Positions 10,187 to 18,656 of a stretch of DNA of 64,000 nucleotides are shown one piece after another. Location: assembly GCA_028289285.1 (NCBI GenBank), contig JANQRF010000002.1, positions 1,240,001 to 1,304,000 on the forward strand, given 5' to 3'. The position numbers and the translations under genes are program-made. The stretch's first letter is position 1; every line of letters begins with the position of its first letter. The notes under the pieces were generated by a model. The model was not told the origin of the DNA. It ran no database searches and worked only from the letters and a program-made list of their open reading frames with translations. Source of the DNA: Alphaproteobacteria bacterium. Its GTDB lineage: Bacteria > Pseudomonadota > Alphaproteobacteria > Micavibrionales > Micavibrionaceae.

Positions 10187-10786
10187 CTATGACGTTTCAA
10201 GAATAACTTTACGAAAAGTCAAAGATATTCTTTTGCCGCGATCTATTTTAAAACCGTTTACAATATCTGACTTGCGCGCAGGGATGGCATGCTGCCATTG
10301 ATAACGCGCTTCTCCTGCAAGAATAATCAGGCTGCGTTCTTTTAAATATATTTCTTCCTTTTGCCCTGTCTTTGGTTGCGTGAACTGCATAATGACGGAA
10401 GACCCCACACTGACAGACGCAATCGTTTCTGCAAAACAAGGCACGCAGTCAATATGGGCCGATATCCCTTGCCCGGGCAGGTATTCATTGATAATGACCT
10501 GATCCGGTACATCTGAAAATACCTGTTCCTGAAAGAGTCTTTTGCAAAGCGGTTGCACCCAATCGGGCAGTGGCCCCAGGTAGGAATCACGCGTCACAGT
10601 ACGCGCCGTATAATCATATTTGTAACCGTAATGCTGCACCCGGCGCTTGAGATCTGAAAGCCAGGGTTGAGAGTTAATTTTAGAGATAAATTCATGTTCC
10701 TCCCCCCCGGTTATAAAATCAGGGATATAAGATAATCCCTGAATATCCGGGACAGGGTTTTCCTCAATGTCTAATAGTAAATTCAT
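10187..10786 (-). CDS. AlkB-like 2-oxoglutarate/Fe(II) dioxygenase
   Basis: 199-residue oxygenase of the AlkB superfamily, which removes methyl groups from nucleic acid bases or hydroxylates protein and RNA. The iron triad is visible: His111 and Asp113 in ISAHID and His166 in YQWQHAIPAR; the 2-oxoglutarate arginine lies in RGKRISLTFR (residues 183-192). The preceding VIINEYLPGQG is the typical AlkB lead-in. Closest in pattern to ALKBH8/ALKBH4-like short homologues. Its start codon lies within the end of the BMT5-like methyltransferase gene (23 nt overlap), so translation is probably coupled. Substrate not known; see findings for the methylation link. Confidence 0.88.
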   Translation of the reverse strand: MNLLLDIEENPVPDIQGLSYIPDFITGGEEHEFISKINSQPWLSDLKRRVQHYGYKYDYTARTVTRDSYLGPLPDWVQPLCKRLFQEQVFSDVPDQVIINEYLPGQGISAHIDCVPCFAETIASVSVGSSVIMQFTQPKTGQKEEIYLKERSLIILAGEARYQWQHAIPARKSDIVNGFKIDRGKRISLTFRKVILETS

Positions 10787-11411
10787 TTTTAGGCCTGAAT
10801 ACCCATGTTAAAAATTTATTGTGATCTTCAAGGGCGCTTTTTTCATCGTTTGTGTTGGTATGAAAGTATCCAGAAAAAACGTGCGGGTCAAAAGAGTAAG
10901 TTTCAGGTGCTTCATACCCCGCAAATGCGGCGGCCTCTTCAAGCTGAAACACACCATTATAATGCGGATTATCTACAACTGATATTATGATTTTTCCGGA
11001 TAGTTTAAGATAGGGCTTAGCACTTCGTAAAAACTTGCGAATCATGACGTGATTAGGATTGTGCCCATACTTTGTATCCCGGCTTCCAACATTAGGAAAT
11101 TGAAAAATAATTGTATCGAACGCATGCGGTTTAAAACTCTTTTCAAGCTTAGTAGCATCCACACCATGCATCACTAAAACGCCAATACGTTTTAAAAAAT
11201 TAGCATTTTTAATGACATCATGTGATAGATCTTTTTTCTTCTCAAATGTGGTAGCTGTCATATGTGTAATTTGTGTTACAGGCATGGCCAGTAAGCTTTT
11301 CGCAAAACTCATATTTCCTTCGCCTACAAGCAACACATCTCCCAGAGAAGCCCATGGCTTTAAGCGCATTTTTGGAAAGACATCTATGGTGCTTTTAATT
11401 GTATCAAACAT
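10764..11411 (-). CDS. BMT5-like (DUF2431) Rossmann methyltransferase
   Basis: 215 residues with the hallmarks of the BMT5-like family, named for the yeast 25S rRNA uridine-N3 methyltransferase: GEGNMSFAKSLL at residues 30-41, which is the SAM-binding motif of this family, ATTFE, and FDTIIFQFPNVGSRD around 98-112. A KIIISVVDNPHY strand follows. Most bacterial genomes lack this family, so its presence is uncommon. It is expected to be a cytoplasmic RNA uridine methyltransferase (inference). It overlaps the downstream AlkB-like gene by 23 nt. The ATG at 11411 has AGAGGAGA just upstream, and a hairpin-plus-T-run leader lies before that. Confidence 0.82.
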   Translation of the reverse strand: MFDTIKSTIDVFPKMRLKPWASLGDVLLVGEGNMSFAKSLLAMPVTQITHMTATTFEKKKDLSHDVIKNANFLKRIGVLVMHGVDATKLEKSFKPHAFDTIIFQFPNVGSRDTKYGHNPNHVMIRKFLRSAKPYLKLSGKIIISVVDNPHYNGVFQLEEAAAFAGYEAPETYSFDPHVFSGYFHTNTNDEKSALEDHNKFLTWVFRPKNEFTIRH

Positions 11412-11435
11412 ATTACTCTCCTCTGATTAAGGCAC

Positions 11436-11466
11436 AAAAAAACACCGCAGGCGCACCCGTGGTGTT
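11436..11466 (-). terminator. leader hairpin with T-run before the BMT5-like gene
   Basis: On the minus strand AACACC (11466-11461) pairs with GGTGTT (11446-11441), with a GGG/CCT inner stem around TGCG and one A-C mismatch, followed directly by a seven-T run. It has the form of an intrinsic terminator but lies in the 5' leader, about 25 nt upstream of the ATG and only a few bases after the predicted transcription start. Confidence 0.6.
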
Positions 11467-11475
11467 GGTAAGGAT

Positions 11476-11504
11476 ATTATTCCTATAATCCAACCATGTG
11501 TCAA
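11476..11504 (-). promoter_or_regulatory. strong sigma-70-type promoter for BMT5-like / AlkB-like pair
   Basis: On the minus strand TTGACA (11504-11499), spacer 17, AATAAT (11481-11476). The start of transcription should fall near 11469, so the RNA would enter the terminator-like hairpin almost at once. Confidence 0.65.
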
Positions 11505-11571
11505 GCTGCAATTTTATTATGTATAATAATGCTATTTTATCCGGTGTAAGCCGATGTGATATTATAAAAGC

Positions 11572-12114
11572 ATGAAATATTTAATCTTCACGGGCCTGCT
11601 GGCTGTTTCATTGGCGCTATTTTTGGCGCTTCCTGCCCGCGCGCAAGTGCTCGACAGCTATCATTTCCTGGCCGATGACGGGGTGCAGGATGAAGAGGAA
11701 ATGGAACAGGAAGCCATGTATGTGTTCGGCTTATGCGATTCCAATATCTATCAGAAAGCCTATTTTGATTGCGAATGCGTCGCCGGGGCGTTTTTGCAGG
11801 AACGTGAAGAGGTCGGCAGTATCGTTCCGCAATCTGAAATCATCCGCCGGATCTATCGGGAAGGTTTAGGGTCATGCGCAAATACAATCGAAATGGCTGG
11901 CGAAATGTATCAAAGCTGCCAGGGTTACGCGTCAACCTTTCGTGAATATGCGCCGGACAATGAAGAGTTTTGTACCTGCGTTGCCAATACATTTGCCGAG
12001 AGCTTCACGCGAAATCCTTTCTTACGCACAAAATATATTGAAAGCCTACGCACCCGCGCTTTAGTTGATTGCGAAAATCGTGATCCGCAAGGCCGCCCGG
12101 TCCGCGTCAATTAA
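11572..12114 (+). CDS. secreted cysteine-rich protein of unknown function
   Basis: 180 residues. A clear signal peptide at the N-terminus (MKYLIFTGLLAVSLALFLAL, cleavage likely after ARA) points to the periplasm. The mature part is acidic and helical with several cysteines in pairs (FDCECV, QSCQGY, FCTCVANTF), consistent with disulfide-bonded helical hairpins. I do not recognise the family. It stands alone on the plus strand, divergent from the BMT5-like gene, and its stop codon shares 4 nt with the convergent acyl-CoA dehydrogenase stop. Confidence 0.75.
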   Translation: MKYLIFTGLLAVSLALFLALPARAQVLDSYHFLADDGVQDEEEMEQEAMYVFGLCDSNIYQKAYFDCECVAGAFLQEREEVGSIVPQSEIIRRIYREGLGSCANTIEMAGEMYQSCQGYASTFREYAPDNEEFCTCVANTFAESFTRNPFLRTKYIESLRTRALVDCENRDPQGRPVRVN

Positions 12115-13868
12115 AACTGCGCCACAACTATAGCTTTGCTCCCGCTGCGCGCAGCCATTCCATGAGCCTCCGCACGCGGCAAAATATTTTCTGCATAAAA
12201 CCGCGCCAGCAAAATCTGACGATCGAGAAGATCCGGGTCGCCTGCCCCTTCTTTCAAGGTATTTTGTGCGGCCAGTGCCCCGCGGGCGAGCATCACCCCG
12301 CCGGCCACATATCCAAACTGCGCCAAATACGGGGAAGCCGCTGCCGCGTTTAAATCAATATTCTCTGCCGCCATGGATGCAATCGCCGCGCTGGTTTCTT
12401 TAAGCGATCCAAGCGCTGCTTTTAAACCGGAAGCAGTAATTTCAAGATCATCGCCTGTGCCCGTTTCTTCCAAAATGCTGATATGCTCGCCAAGCTCTTT
12501 CATGTAGGTAAGCGCCGCCGCGCCGGAATCACGTAAAGTTTTGCGGAACATCAAATCCATTCCCTGAATGCCGTTCGTGCCTTCATAAATCGGCAGGATG
12601 CGCGCATCGCGCATAAATTGCGCCGCGCCCGTTTCTTCGACAAAGCCCATGCCGCCATGCACCTGCACGCCAAGCGAAGTGACCTCCTGCGCGGTGTCCG
12701 TGCCCCAGCTTTTGACAATGGGGGTCAGCAAATCCACTTTGGCTTGCGCCGTTTCATCCCCGCCATGGGCGAGATCTAGATGCAGCGCAGCTTCATAGGT
12801 CAGTGCCCGCCCTGCTTGTGTCAACGCCTGCATGGTCAAGATCATCCGCTTCACATCCGGGTGATGGATAATCGCCACGGGCCCTGCCTCTTTATTTGTC
12901 AGCGACGCACCCTGCACACGTTCGCGCGCATACTCAATTGCTTTTTGTGTGGCTGCCTCTGCAATGGCAACGCCCTGCAAGCCAACCGACAGACGCGCAT
13001 TATTCATCATCGTGAACATATATTTCAGACCTTCATTTTCTTGACCAACCAGATAGCCTATCGCCCCGCCCTGATCGCCGAACTGCATCGTGCAGGTCGG
13101 CGAGGCATGAATGCCGAGCTTATGCTCAATCCCTGTGCAGATCACATCGTTACGCGCGCCGTCTTCTAAAAATTTAGGTACGATAAAAAGTGAAATCCCT
13201 TTCACGCCTTCCGGTGCATCCGGCGTCCGGGCAAGCACAAGGTGAATAATATTTTCAGCCAGATCATGCTCACCGTACGTGATATAAATTTTCTGCCCGG
13301 AGATTTTATAGCTTCCATCCTCTTGCGGTTCCGCCTTGCTGCGCACCTGCGCCAGGTCCGATCCGGCCTGCGGTTCAGTCAGGTTCATCGTCCCTGTCCA
13401 CTCTCCGGAGATGAGCTTTTCAAGATAGGTTTGTTTTTGCCCTTCCGATCCATGTTCCAAAATTGCATCGACCGCTCCCTGGTTTAAAAGCGGGCACAGG
13501 CCAAAGGACATATTTGCCCCCTGCCACATTTCCTGTACGGCAAAAGCCACCAGCCACGGCAGGCCCTGCCCGCCATAATCCTGCGAAAACGGCACTGCGT
13601 TCCAGCCACCATCGCGGTATTCGCCGTAAGCTTCCTTAAACCCTTTGGCCGTGGTTACGGCGCCATCTTTGAGATGCGCACCATCCTGATCCCCACTCCA
13701 ATTCAACGGCGCCAAAATTTCTGCAGCCAGTTTCGCAGCCGGCTCCAAAATACTTTCCACGGCTTCGGCGTCCAGCGCACCCAGATCCGGGTGCTCCGGC
13801 AGGCGGTCCAGCCCGGTCACATGGCTCAGCGTAAACATCATTTCCGGCAAAGGGGGCGTATAGGTCAT
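12111..13868 (-). CDS. acyl-CoA dehydrogenase, long DmdC-like type
   Basis: FAD-dependent acyl-CoA dehydrogenase, 585 residues from the chosen start, about 200 longer than classic members and thus like the type with an extra C-terminal domain (3-methylmercaptopropionyl-CoA dehydrogenase DmdC and relatives). Visible: FGLCPLLNQGA, MNLTEPQAGSDLAQVRSKA (substrate/FAD loop), YITYGEHD, NNARLSVGLQG, LQVHGGMGFVEETGAAQ and YEGTNGIQGMDL. I place the start at 13868 (MTYTPPLPEM), with AGAGGAT just upstream; an upstream Met in frame would add residues that look non-coding. Substrate could be methylmercaptopropionyl-CoA or another acyl-CoA. Confidence 0.9.
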   Translation of the reverse strand: MTYTPPLPEMMFTLSHVTGLDRLPEHPDLGALDAEAVESILEPAAKLAAEILAPLNWSGDQDGAHLKDGAVTTAKGFKEAYGEYRDGGWNAVPFSQDYGGQGLPWLVAFAVQEMWQGANMSFGLCPLLNQGAVDAILEHGSEGQKQTYLEKLISGEWTGTMNLTEPQAGSDLAQVRSKAEPQEDGSYKISGQKIYITYGEHDLAENIIHLVLARTPDAPEGVKGISLFIVPKFLEDGARNDVICTGIEHKLGIHASPTCTMQFGDQGGAIGYLVGQENEGLKYMFTMMNNARLSVGLQGVAIAEAATQKAIEYARERVQGASLTNKEAGPVAIIHHPDVKRMILTMQALTQAGRALTYEAALHLDLAHGGDETAQAKVDLLTPIVKSWGTDTAQEVTSLGVQVHGGMGFVEETGAAQFMRDARILPIYEGTNGIQGMDLMFRKTLRDSGAAALTYMKELGEHISILEETGTGDDLEITASGLKAALGSLKETSAAIASMAAENIDLNAAAASPYLAQFGYVAGGVMLARGALAAQNTLKEGAGDPDLLDRQILLARFYAENILPRAEAHGMAARSGSKAIVVAQF

Positions 13869-13983
13869 GGATATCCTCTTTTGAAAGTAACGACATAAAA
13901 GACTATCAGAGACGCGCCCGCCCCTAAAGAGGGCAAAAACATGGCACGGGCCTTGCAAAGTTGCTCTTAGAAAGGAAAGAGTT

Positions 13984-14973
13984 ATGAGTGTTCACGGAAA
14001 TGAGTTTAAAAACAATACGTTAGCATCAGTCCCCGACCACGCGCCGCGCCATGTCGTAAGTGCCATACAAACGGCTTCGCAAAAAACAGGGGTCGATTTT
14101 TCCTACCTTATCCAAAAGGCGAGTACGGAAAGCTCTTTTCGGACAAACATTCAAGCCAAAACCTCCAGCGCCACAGGTCTGTACCAGTTTATTGAAAGCA
14201 CCTGGCTGGAGATGGTGAAAAAGCACGGCGCCAAATACGGGCTTGAAAATCAGGCCGCACAGATTGACGTTAATGGCCGCGTTAGCGACGGTGCAGCCCG
14301 TAAATCCATCCTGCATTTGCGGACCGATCCACAACTTTCATCCCTGATGGCGGCAGAATACGCCTCTGAAAATAAAGCATTCCTGGAACGCACCATTGGC
14401 GGCAATATCGGCAATACAGAGCTGTATCTCGCCCATTTCATGGGTCCTAGCGGGTCTGCCGCCTTTTTAAATGAACACCGCCATAACCCGCTTCAGGTGG
14501 CAGCTGATCTTTTTCCACAGGCAGCCAGGGCCAATAAAGGTGTATTTTACGATTCAACAACCGGGCAACCGCGCACTCTGGAACAAGTCTATGCTTTCTT
14601 TGATAAGAAGTTTGATGGACCTCAAGCTCCTTCCAAGCCATCTACACATATGATTGCGCGCCAGCCGCAGGAAGAGCCTGTACTTGAATATGTCACCGCA
14701 CAGCCTAACCGGGCAGAATACGCCCGCGCAGAAAAAGCCTATCGTCATGTCCCGCCATCTTTGTATGGAGAGATAGAGGTGCGCGGGAACTGGAATAAGA
14801 AAAAAGTTCAAAATACACAAAACAGTTTCAGCACACGGATCATTCAATCGGCTTTAAACCCTGACAGACAGGGCGAATCAGACTCAAATTTGCGTCTGGC
14901 GGCTCAAAATTTATATTCTAAAATCTCTATCAGTCCTGCAGATGTCGCCTTTATGCGGCGTCTGAACGGCTAG
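13984..14973 (+). CDS. lytic transglycosylase (SLT domain) protein
   Basis: 329 residues. A goose-lysozyme-like SLT domain covers about 22-175: KASTESSF with candidate catalytic Glu49, then SSATGLYQFIESTWLEMV, and AAEYASENKAFLE, LYLAHFMGPSGSAAFL. It cleaves glycan strands of peptidoglycan. No N-terminal signal peptide is visible, so export may use another route or the protein may be delivered by a machine such as the flagellum. The C-terminal 150 residues are polar and of unknown fold. Good AAAGGAAAG ribosome site. Transcribed divergently from the acyl-CoA dehydrogenase. Confidence 0.82.
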   Translation: MSVHGNEFKNNTLASVPDHAPRHVVSAIQTASQKTGVDFSYLIQKASTESSFRTNIQAKTSSATGLYQFIESTWLEMVKKHGAKYGLENQAAQIDVNGRVSDGAARKSILHLRTDPQLSSLMAAEYASENKAFLERTIGGNIGNTELYLAHFMGPSGSAAFLNEHRHNPLQVAADLFPQAARANKGVFYDSTTGQPRTLEQVYAFFDKKFDGPQAPSKPSTHMIARQPQEEPVLEYVTAQPNRAEYARAEKAYRHVPPSLYGEIEVRGNWNKKKVQNTQNSFSTRIIQSALNPDRQGESDSNLRLAAQNLYSKISISPADVAFMRRLNG

Positions 14974-15279
14974 GCACAAATAAAAATCCAAGCAGAATCA
15001 GCATCTTGATTTCGCATACTTTACCCTGTGCGATCCATTTACTTATATCATACTTTTAGCATACTCATTTTAAATACAAATTGACTATAAATTTAAGTAT
15101 TTATAGTAAAAATACTTATTTTTAAAAAGTATTTAAATATAGATTAAACAATAAATATATTATTACATACTTATATTGTTTTTTTATACGATTATTGTTG
15201 ACAGTTACTGATTTTTAAATTATTTTTAAATTAACAATAAAAACAAAACTTCAACTATAAATGAGATCAGGGAGGTCTT
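14974..15279. promoter_or_regulatory. AT-rich intergenic control region with repeated half-sites
   Basis: About 300 nt without a long gene; from 15030 to 15260 it is extremely AT-rich. It holds AAGTATTT at 15095-15102 and 15127-15134 and the inverse AAATACTT at 15110-15117, further ATACTT copies around 15049 and 15165, a TTGACT at 15081, and a TTGACA (15198-15203), 17-nt spacer, TATTTT (15221-15226) promoter facing the small gene at 15280. It looks like a regulated promoter or a nucleoid-protein target. Confidence 0.5.
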
Positions 15280-15459
15280 ATGACACAAGAAACTGCGCCT
15301 TTACCGGCGAGAGAAGACAGGGGAGGTTTAAGGGAGACGGACAGGATGAGGCGTGATTGGCAACAATCGCGCGCTAAAAAACCATCCTTACGCGGCGACT
15401 TTGCATCCTTGATGATGCTTATGGCCGTTGCAATGGGGCCGAGACCGGCCTTTAGATAA
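15280..15459 (+). CDS. 59-residue orphan basic protein
   Basis: Short gene with a GGGAGG ribosome site 4 nt before its ATG, a well-formed upstream promoter and a hairpin 25 nt after the stop, which together suggest it is real. The product starts MTQETAPLPAREDRGG, is arginine-rich in the middle (RMRRDWQQSRAKK) and ends with a short hydrophobic Met-rich stretch, SLMMLMAVAMGP. No family recognised. It might be a small membrane-associated or nucleic-acid-binding protein. Confidence 0.55.
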   Translation: MTQETAPLPAREDRGGLRETDRMRRDWQQSRAKKPSLRGDFASLMMLMAVAMGPRPAFR

Positions 15460-15484
15460 CTCTTAAACCCGTTTAAGAAGACGG

Positions 15485-15512
15485 AGCGCCGGAAGCAAAA
15501 ATTTCCGGCGCT
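15485..15512 (+). terminator. hairpin terminator after the 59-residue gene
   Basis: AGCGCCGGAA at 15485-15494 pairs perfectly with TTCCGGCGCT at 15503-15512 around an eight-base loop; the following T-run is short (TTG), so termination may be weak. It separates the small plus-strand gene from the converging Sua5 gene. Confidence 0.55.
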
Positions 15513-15539
15513 TTGCACGGTTTAAAATGACCCTTCCAC

Positions 15540-16523
15540 TTATTTTCCTCGCGCCGCTCTTTCTAATCTATCGTTGATCGCCAGACCCAAGCCTGTTTTG
15601 GGAATATCCATTACGGCAATAGCTGAAAATTTTGGATTATCCAGCGCACGCAGCATGGCAAAGAGATTGGCTGCCGCTTCATGCAGATCGCCTTTTTCAC
15701 TGAGATTCATCACCTGACCCGCGGGCAGATCCTTTGCAAAGCCTCCCCCTTGCACACCCATAAACTTAAGCGGCCCAAAGCCAAGCAACGCCTCTTCTTG
15801 AGCCACATCGATTGCATGCAAGCGCACCGGAAGAGAGGGCGCATAATGTTTTAAAAGCTGTCCCGGCGATGTTGGCTTGTCCGGATTGCCCGTATCAACC
15901 TCAACTTCACCAATTAAAGGTTCTAAATCCTCCGCCGTCACCGCGCCTGGCCGGACGATTTTCGGCACATTCCCGGTCAAATCCAGAACCGTAGATTCAA
16001 GCCCCACTTCCGATGCGCCGCCCGCCAGAATAAACGGCGCATTTTCACCGAGGCTTTCAGTCACATGCATCGGCGTGGTCGCACTCGGCTCGCCGGACGC
16101 ATTCGCGCTCGGCGCTGCGATTGGTACATTACACGCCTTCAATAATTTTTGTGCAACCGGGTGCGACGGCACGCGCACGGCCAGAGTCTCCAGTCCTGCG
16201 CTCACCAAATCGGAAACACCGCCATCTTTCTTTTTTGGCAAAATAAGGGAGATCGGCCCCGGCCAGAACGTGCCCGCCACGGCCCGTGCTTTATCATTCA
16301 TCTCAACATATATGTCCGCTTGCCGTGCATCGGCTACATGCACAATCAGCGGATTAAAGCTCGGCCTGTTTTTAGCCTCAAAAATTTTCGCGACCGCCTG
16401 CCCGTCCAGCGCATTTGCCCCAAGCCCATAGACCGTTTCCGTTGGAAAAGCCACAAGCCCGCCATCACGCAAAATATCTGCGGCTTGCTCGATAGATTGA
16501 TCCGTTGCTTGTGAAATCGTCAC
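15540..16523 (-). CDS. tsaC: threonylcarbamoyl-AMP synthase, Sua5 type
   Basis: 327-residue enzyme making threonylcarbamoyl-AMP for the t6A37 modification of ANN-decoding tRNAs. N-terminal YrdC/TsaC domain: FPTETVYGLGANA, then Lys51, Arg53, Ser55, Asn57 in KNRPSFNPLIVHV, and IAAPSANASGEPS. A C-terminal Sua5 domain begins around 215 (TSPGQLLKHYAPSLPVRL) and accounts for the greater length than E. coli TsaC. It follows the homocysteine methyltransferase family gene by 3 nt on the minus strand, so the two are co-transcribed. Confidence 0.94.
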   Translation of the reverse strand: MTISQATDQSIEQAADILRDGGLVAFPTETVYGLGANALDGQAVAKIFEAKNRPSFNPLIVHVADARQADIYVEMNDKARAVAGTFWPGPISLILPKKKDGGVSDLVSAGLETLAVRVPSHPVAQKLLKACNVPIAAPSANASGEPSATTPMHVTESLGENAPFILAGGASEVGLESTVLDLTGNVPKIVRPGAVTAEDLEPLIGEVEVDTGNPDKPTSPGQLLKHYAPSLPVRLHAIDVAQEEALLGFGPLKFMGVQGGGFAKDLPAGQVMNLSEKGDLHEAAANLFAMLRALDNPKFSAIAVMDIPKTGLGLAINDRLERAARGK

Positions 16524-16526
16524 AGC

Positions 16527-17591
16527 CTAAAACACGCTTTCGGATTTTCGCGTATATTCTTCCAGACTGTGATCGTCGCCCAAAATCGCATGCTTGCTCA
16601 TATCCGGAGAATATTTTGACGCTTCCGGCCTGCGGCCGAATGCTTCGGCCATCGCGCGGATATGATGCGGTCCGGACCCGCAGCACCCGCCAATATAGCG
16701 CGCGCCAAGCCTTTGCGTTTCTTCAGCAAACCAGGCCATTTCATAGCGTGTGACCGTGAACGGATCGAGCGCAGCCGGAAAGCTCCGCCCATCGACAGGC
16801 AATTTATCCGGGCAGCATAAATAACGATCATTCAGCCCGCCAAAGGTCGGTTGCTGCGGCGTCGTCCGGTAAGCCACCGGAAACGCAGCCACGCGCCCGT
16901 CTGTAATTTCATGACAGATTTCCCGGATAAAAGGCAGCATCGTTTCCGGCCCCATATGGCAATTCAGGCCGACCACATCTGCTCCGTCATCTTTAAGTAT
17001 TTTACACGCATCGACGAAGCTTCCTTCATAATCGCGTAGCCTGTTTTGAAGCAAAGACAATCCGATCACCAGCGGCAAGCCTGCCTGCCCTGCAACCTCC
17101 AGAGCGATTTCAGCTTCCCCTAAATTGGCAAAAGTTTCCCCGACAATCATGTCCGCGCCAGCCTCTTTGATCCAGCCGATCTGCTCTTCAAAAATGGCGC
17201 GTACCTCTTTATGCGTCTCTTGGTCACCCGGCACGTAAATATTCGTGTTACAAATATTGCCTGCAATAAGCTTATCCGGAAAATCCTGGCCGACCCGTTT
17301 TGCAATTTCAAGCGCCTCGCGGTTCAAAGGCTCAAGCAAATCCTCTTTGCCGATCAGGCGCATCTTTTCGCGGTGCCCGTAATAGGTAAAGGCCAGCAAT
17401 ACATCCGCGCCCGCCCGGGCATATTCCCTTGTCAGCTGTTCGACAACGTCCGGATGCTCTAACACTACCTCAGGCACAAAGCCGCCCGCCTGCAAATAGC
17501 CGCGGCGCTCCATCTCAAACAAATAGCCGCTGGCATGCAAGACCACCTCATCCGCATCAATGCGCTCCAGCAAGCCTTTTTTTTCTGTCAT
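16527..17591 (-). CDS. homocysteine S-methyltransferase family protein (BHMT-like)
   Basis: 354-residue zinc-dependent methyltransferase of the homocysteine S-methyltransferase family, a TIM barrel that moves a methyl group to homocysteine or a related thiol. Zinc ligands are visible as Cys211 in GLNCHMG and Cys303-Cys304 in GGCCGSGPHHIRAM. I choose the second Met (17591) because AAGGAGG stands 8 nt before it; the longer form from 17630 lacks such a site. The methyl donor (betaine, S-methylmethionine or other) cannot be told. Operon with tsaC; divergent from the DMT gene. Confidence 0.87.
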   Translation of the reverse strand: MTEKKGLLERIDADEVVLHASGYLFEMERRGYLQAGGFVPEVVLEHPDVVEQLTREYARAGADVLLAFTYYGHREKMRLIGKEDLLEPLNREALEIAKRVGQDFPDKLIAGNICNTNIYVPGDQETHKEVRAIFEEQIGWIKEAGADMIVGETFANLGEAEIALEVAGQAGLPLVIGLSLLQNRLRDYEGSFVDACKILKDDGADVVGLNCHMGPETMLPFIREICHEITDGRVAAFPVAYRTTPQQPTFGGLNDRYLCCPDKLPVDGRSFPAALDPFTVTRYEMAWFAEETQRLGARYIGGCCGSGPHHIRAMAEAFGRRPEASKYSPDMSKHAILGDDHSLEEYTRKSESVF

Positions 17592-17669
17592 GAGCTGCGC
17601 CTCCTTTTCCTGCACGTGCTTTTCCGTCATACTACAAAGCGGATTAACAAGAGTACAGAGTATAAAAAT

Positions 17670-18656
17670 ATGAAAGTATTCATTTCAATGTCAGTGGCTG
17701 TCCTTTTTTACAGCCTTTATCCGATTTTTGCGACAATGCAGGAAAAAGAGCCTGACCCCTACATTACTACACTCGTTATTCAATCTGTTGCCTTCCTGAG
17801 CGCCGGATTTTTTGTCTTGCTTTATTTAACACGCAAAAAGAAACTTCAGGCATGTATCGAACTTCATAAGCAACTAGATCCGAATGTCTGGCTCAACATT
17901 CTTATTGCGGGCGCCTGTTCCGCCTTCCTAAATCTGTTCTTTATTCTGGCATTAGCAATGGCAAATAAAGGTGGTGTTTCGGTTATTGTTGAAGGATGGC
18001 CCATACTAGCCGTTTTCATGACACCCTTTATGGTCAATAAAGTCTGGGACCCTATAGACAAGAAGGATATTTTCTTTGGCCTGATTGCTTTAATCGGTGT
18101 CGGCCTCATCGTCTTTTCGGATAAATCACTTTATCCCACAGATGAAGAAGGTGCACAGACCCTGTTCGGGCTGGATAGTACCACTTTCCTGGGATATGTA
18201 TTTGCCCTTCTCGCAAGTTATCTGACAGCCGTGCATTCTTTAACCAAAGCCAATTATTCTCTGGCCTTAAAAGATATCAAAAACTCTACAACTGAAGTTT
18301 TGCTTGGGGAAATGCTCTCACGTGGCCTTGGAACCTTTATCATGATTATTGTTGTTTTTGCTTTGGGTAAGCAGGGAAACTGGTCTGAAGAAGCTATTAC
18401 CACAGGCTTTTTGATTGGCTTTTTTGTCATTCTTCTCGCTGGCGCTTCTTACACTTACGCCATCATGAAAGCGCGCAGCCCGAACGTGCATATTTTCTAT
18501 TATATGATTCCGGTTTTAGCCGTCTTGTGGCTCTATCTTGCAGGCCTGACAGAAATCTCGACACTGTTGGTATTTGGCGGACTGCTTGTTGTCTTTTCAA
18601 ATATTATTATTTTTTTCAAAAACAGAAAACGTGCGCGCACTCAGGCAGCTGAATGA
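17670..18656 (+). CDS. DMT/EamA family transporter
   Basis: 328 residues with about ten transmembrane helices in two EamA-like halves (first: AVLFYSLYPIFATM; second: FGLDSTTFLGYVFALLAS and YYMIPVLAVLWLYLAGL). The start at 17670 is chosen because the longer frame begins inside the divergent methyltransferase gene. Inner membrane; substrate unknown. Its end overlaps the converging anmK by 16 nt. Confidence 0.85.
   Translation: MKVFISMSVAVLFYSLYPIFATMQEKEPDPYITTLVIQSVAFLSAGFFVLLYLTRKKKLQACIELHKQLDPNVWLNILIAGACSAFLNLFFILALAMANKGGVSVIVEGWPILAVFMTPFMVNKVWDPIDKKDIFFGLIALIGVGLIVFSDKSLYPTDEEGAQTLFGLDSTTFLGYVFALLASYLTAVHSLTKANYSLALKDIKNSTTEVLLGEMLSRGLGTFIMIIVVFALGKQGNWSEEAITTGFLIGFFVILLAGASYTYAIMKARSPNVHIFYYMIPVLAVLWLYLAGLTEISTLLVFGGLLVVFSNIIIFFKNRKRARTQAAE

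Noticed and set aside
13869..13958. 30-residue N-terminal extension of the acyl-CoA dehydrogenase
   Set aside because: Extension has no homology and lacks a ribosome site; AGAGGAT before the Met at 13868 marks the better start.
15081..15134. CRISPR-like repeats in the AT-rich region
   Set aside because: Repeats are only 8 bases, irregularly spaced and inverted in part; no unique spacers of constant length and no cas genes nearby.
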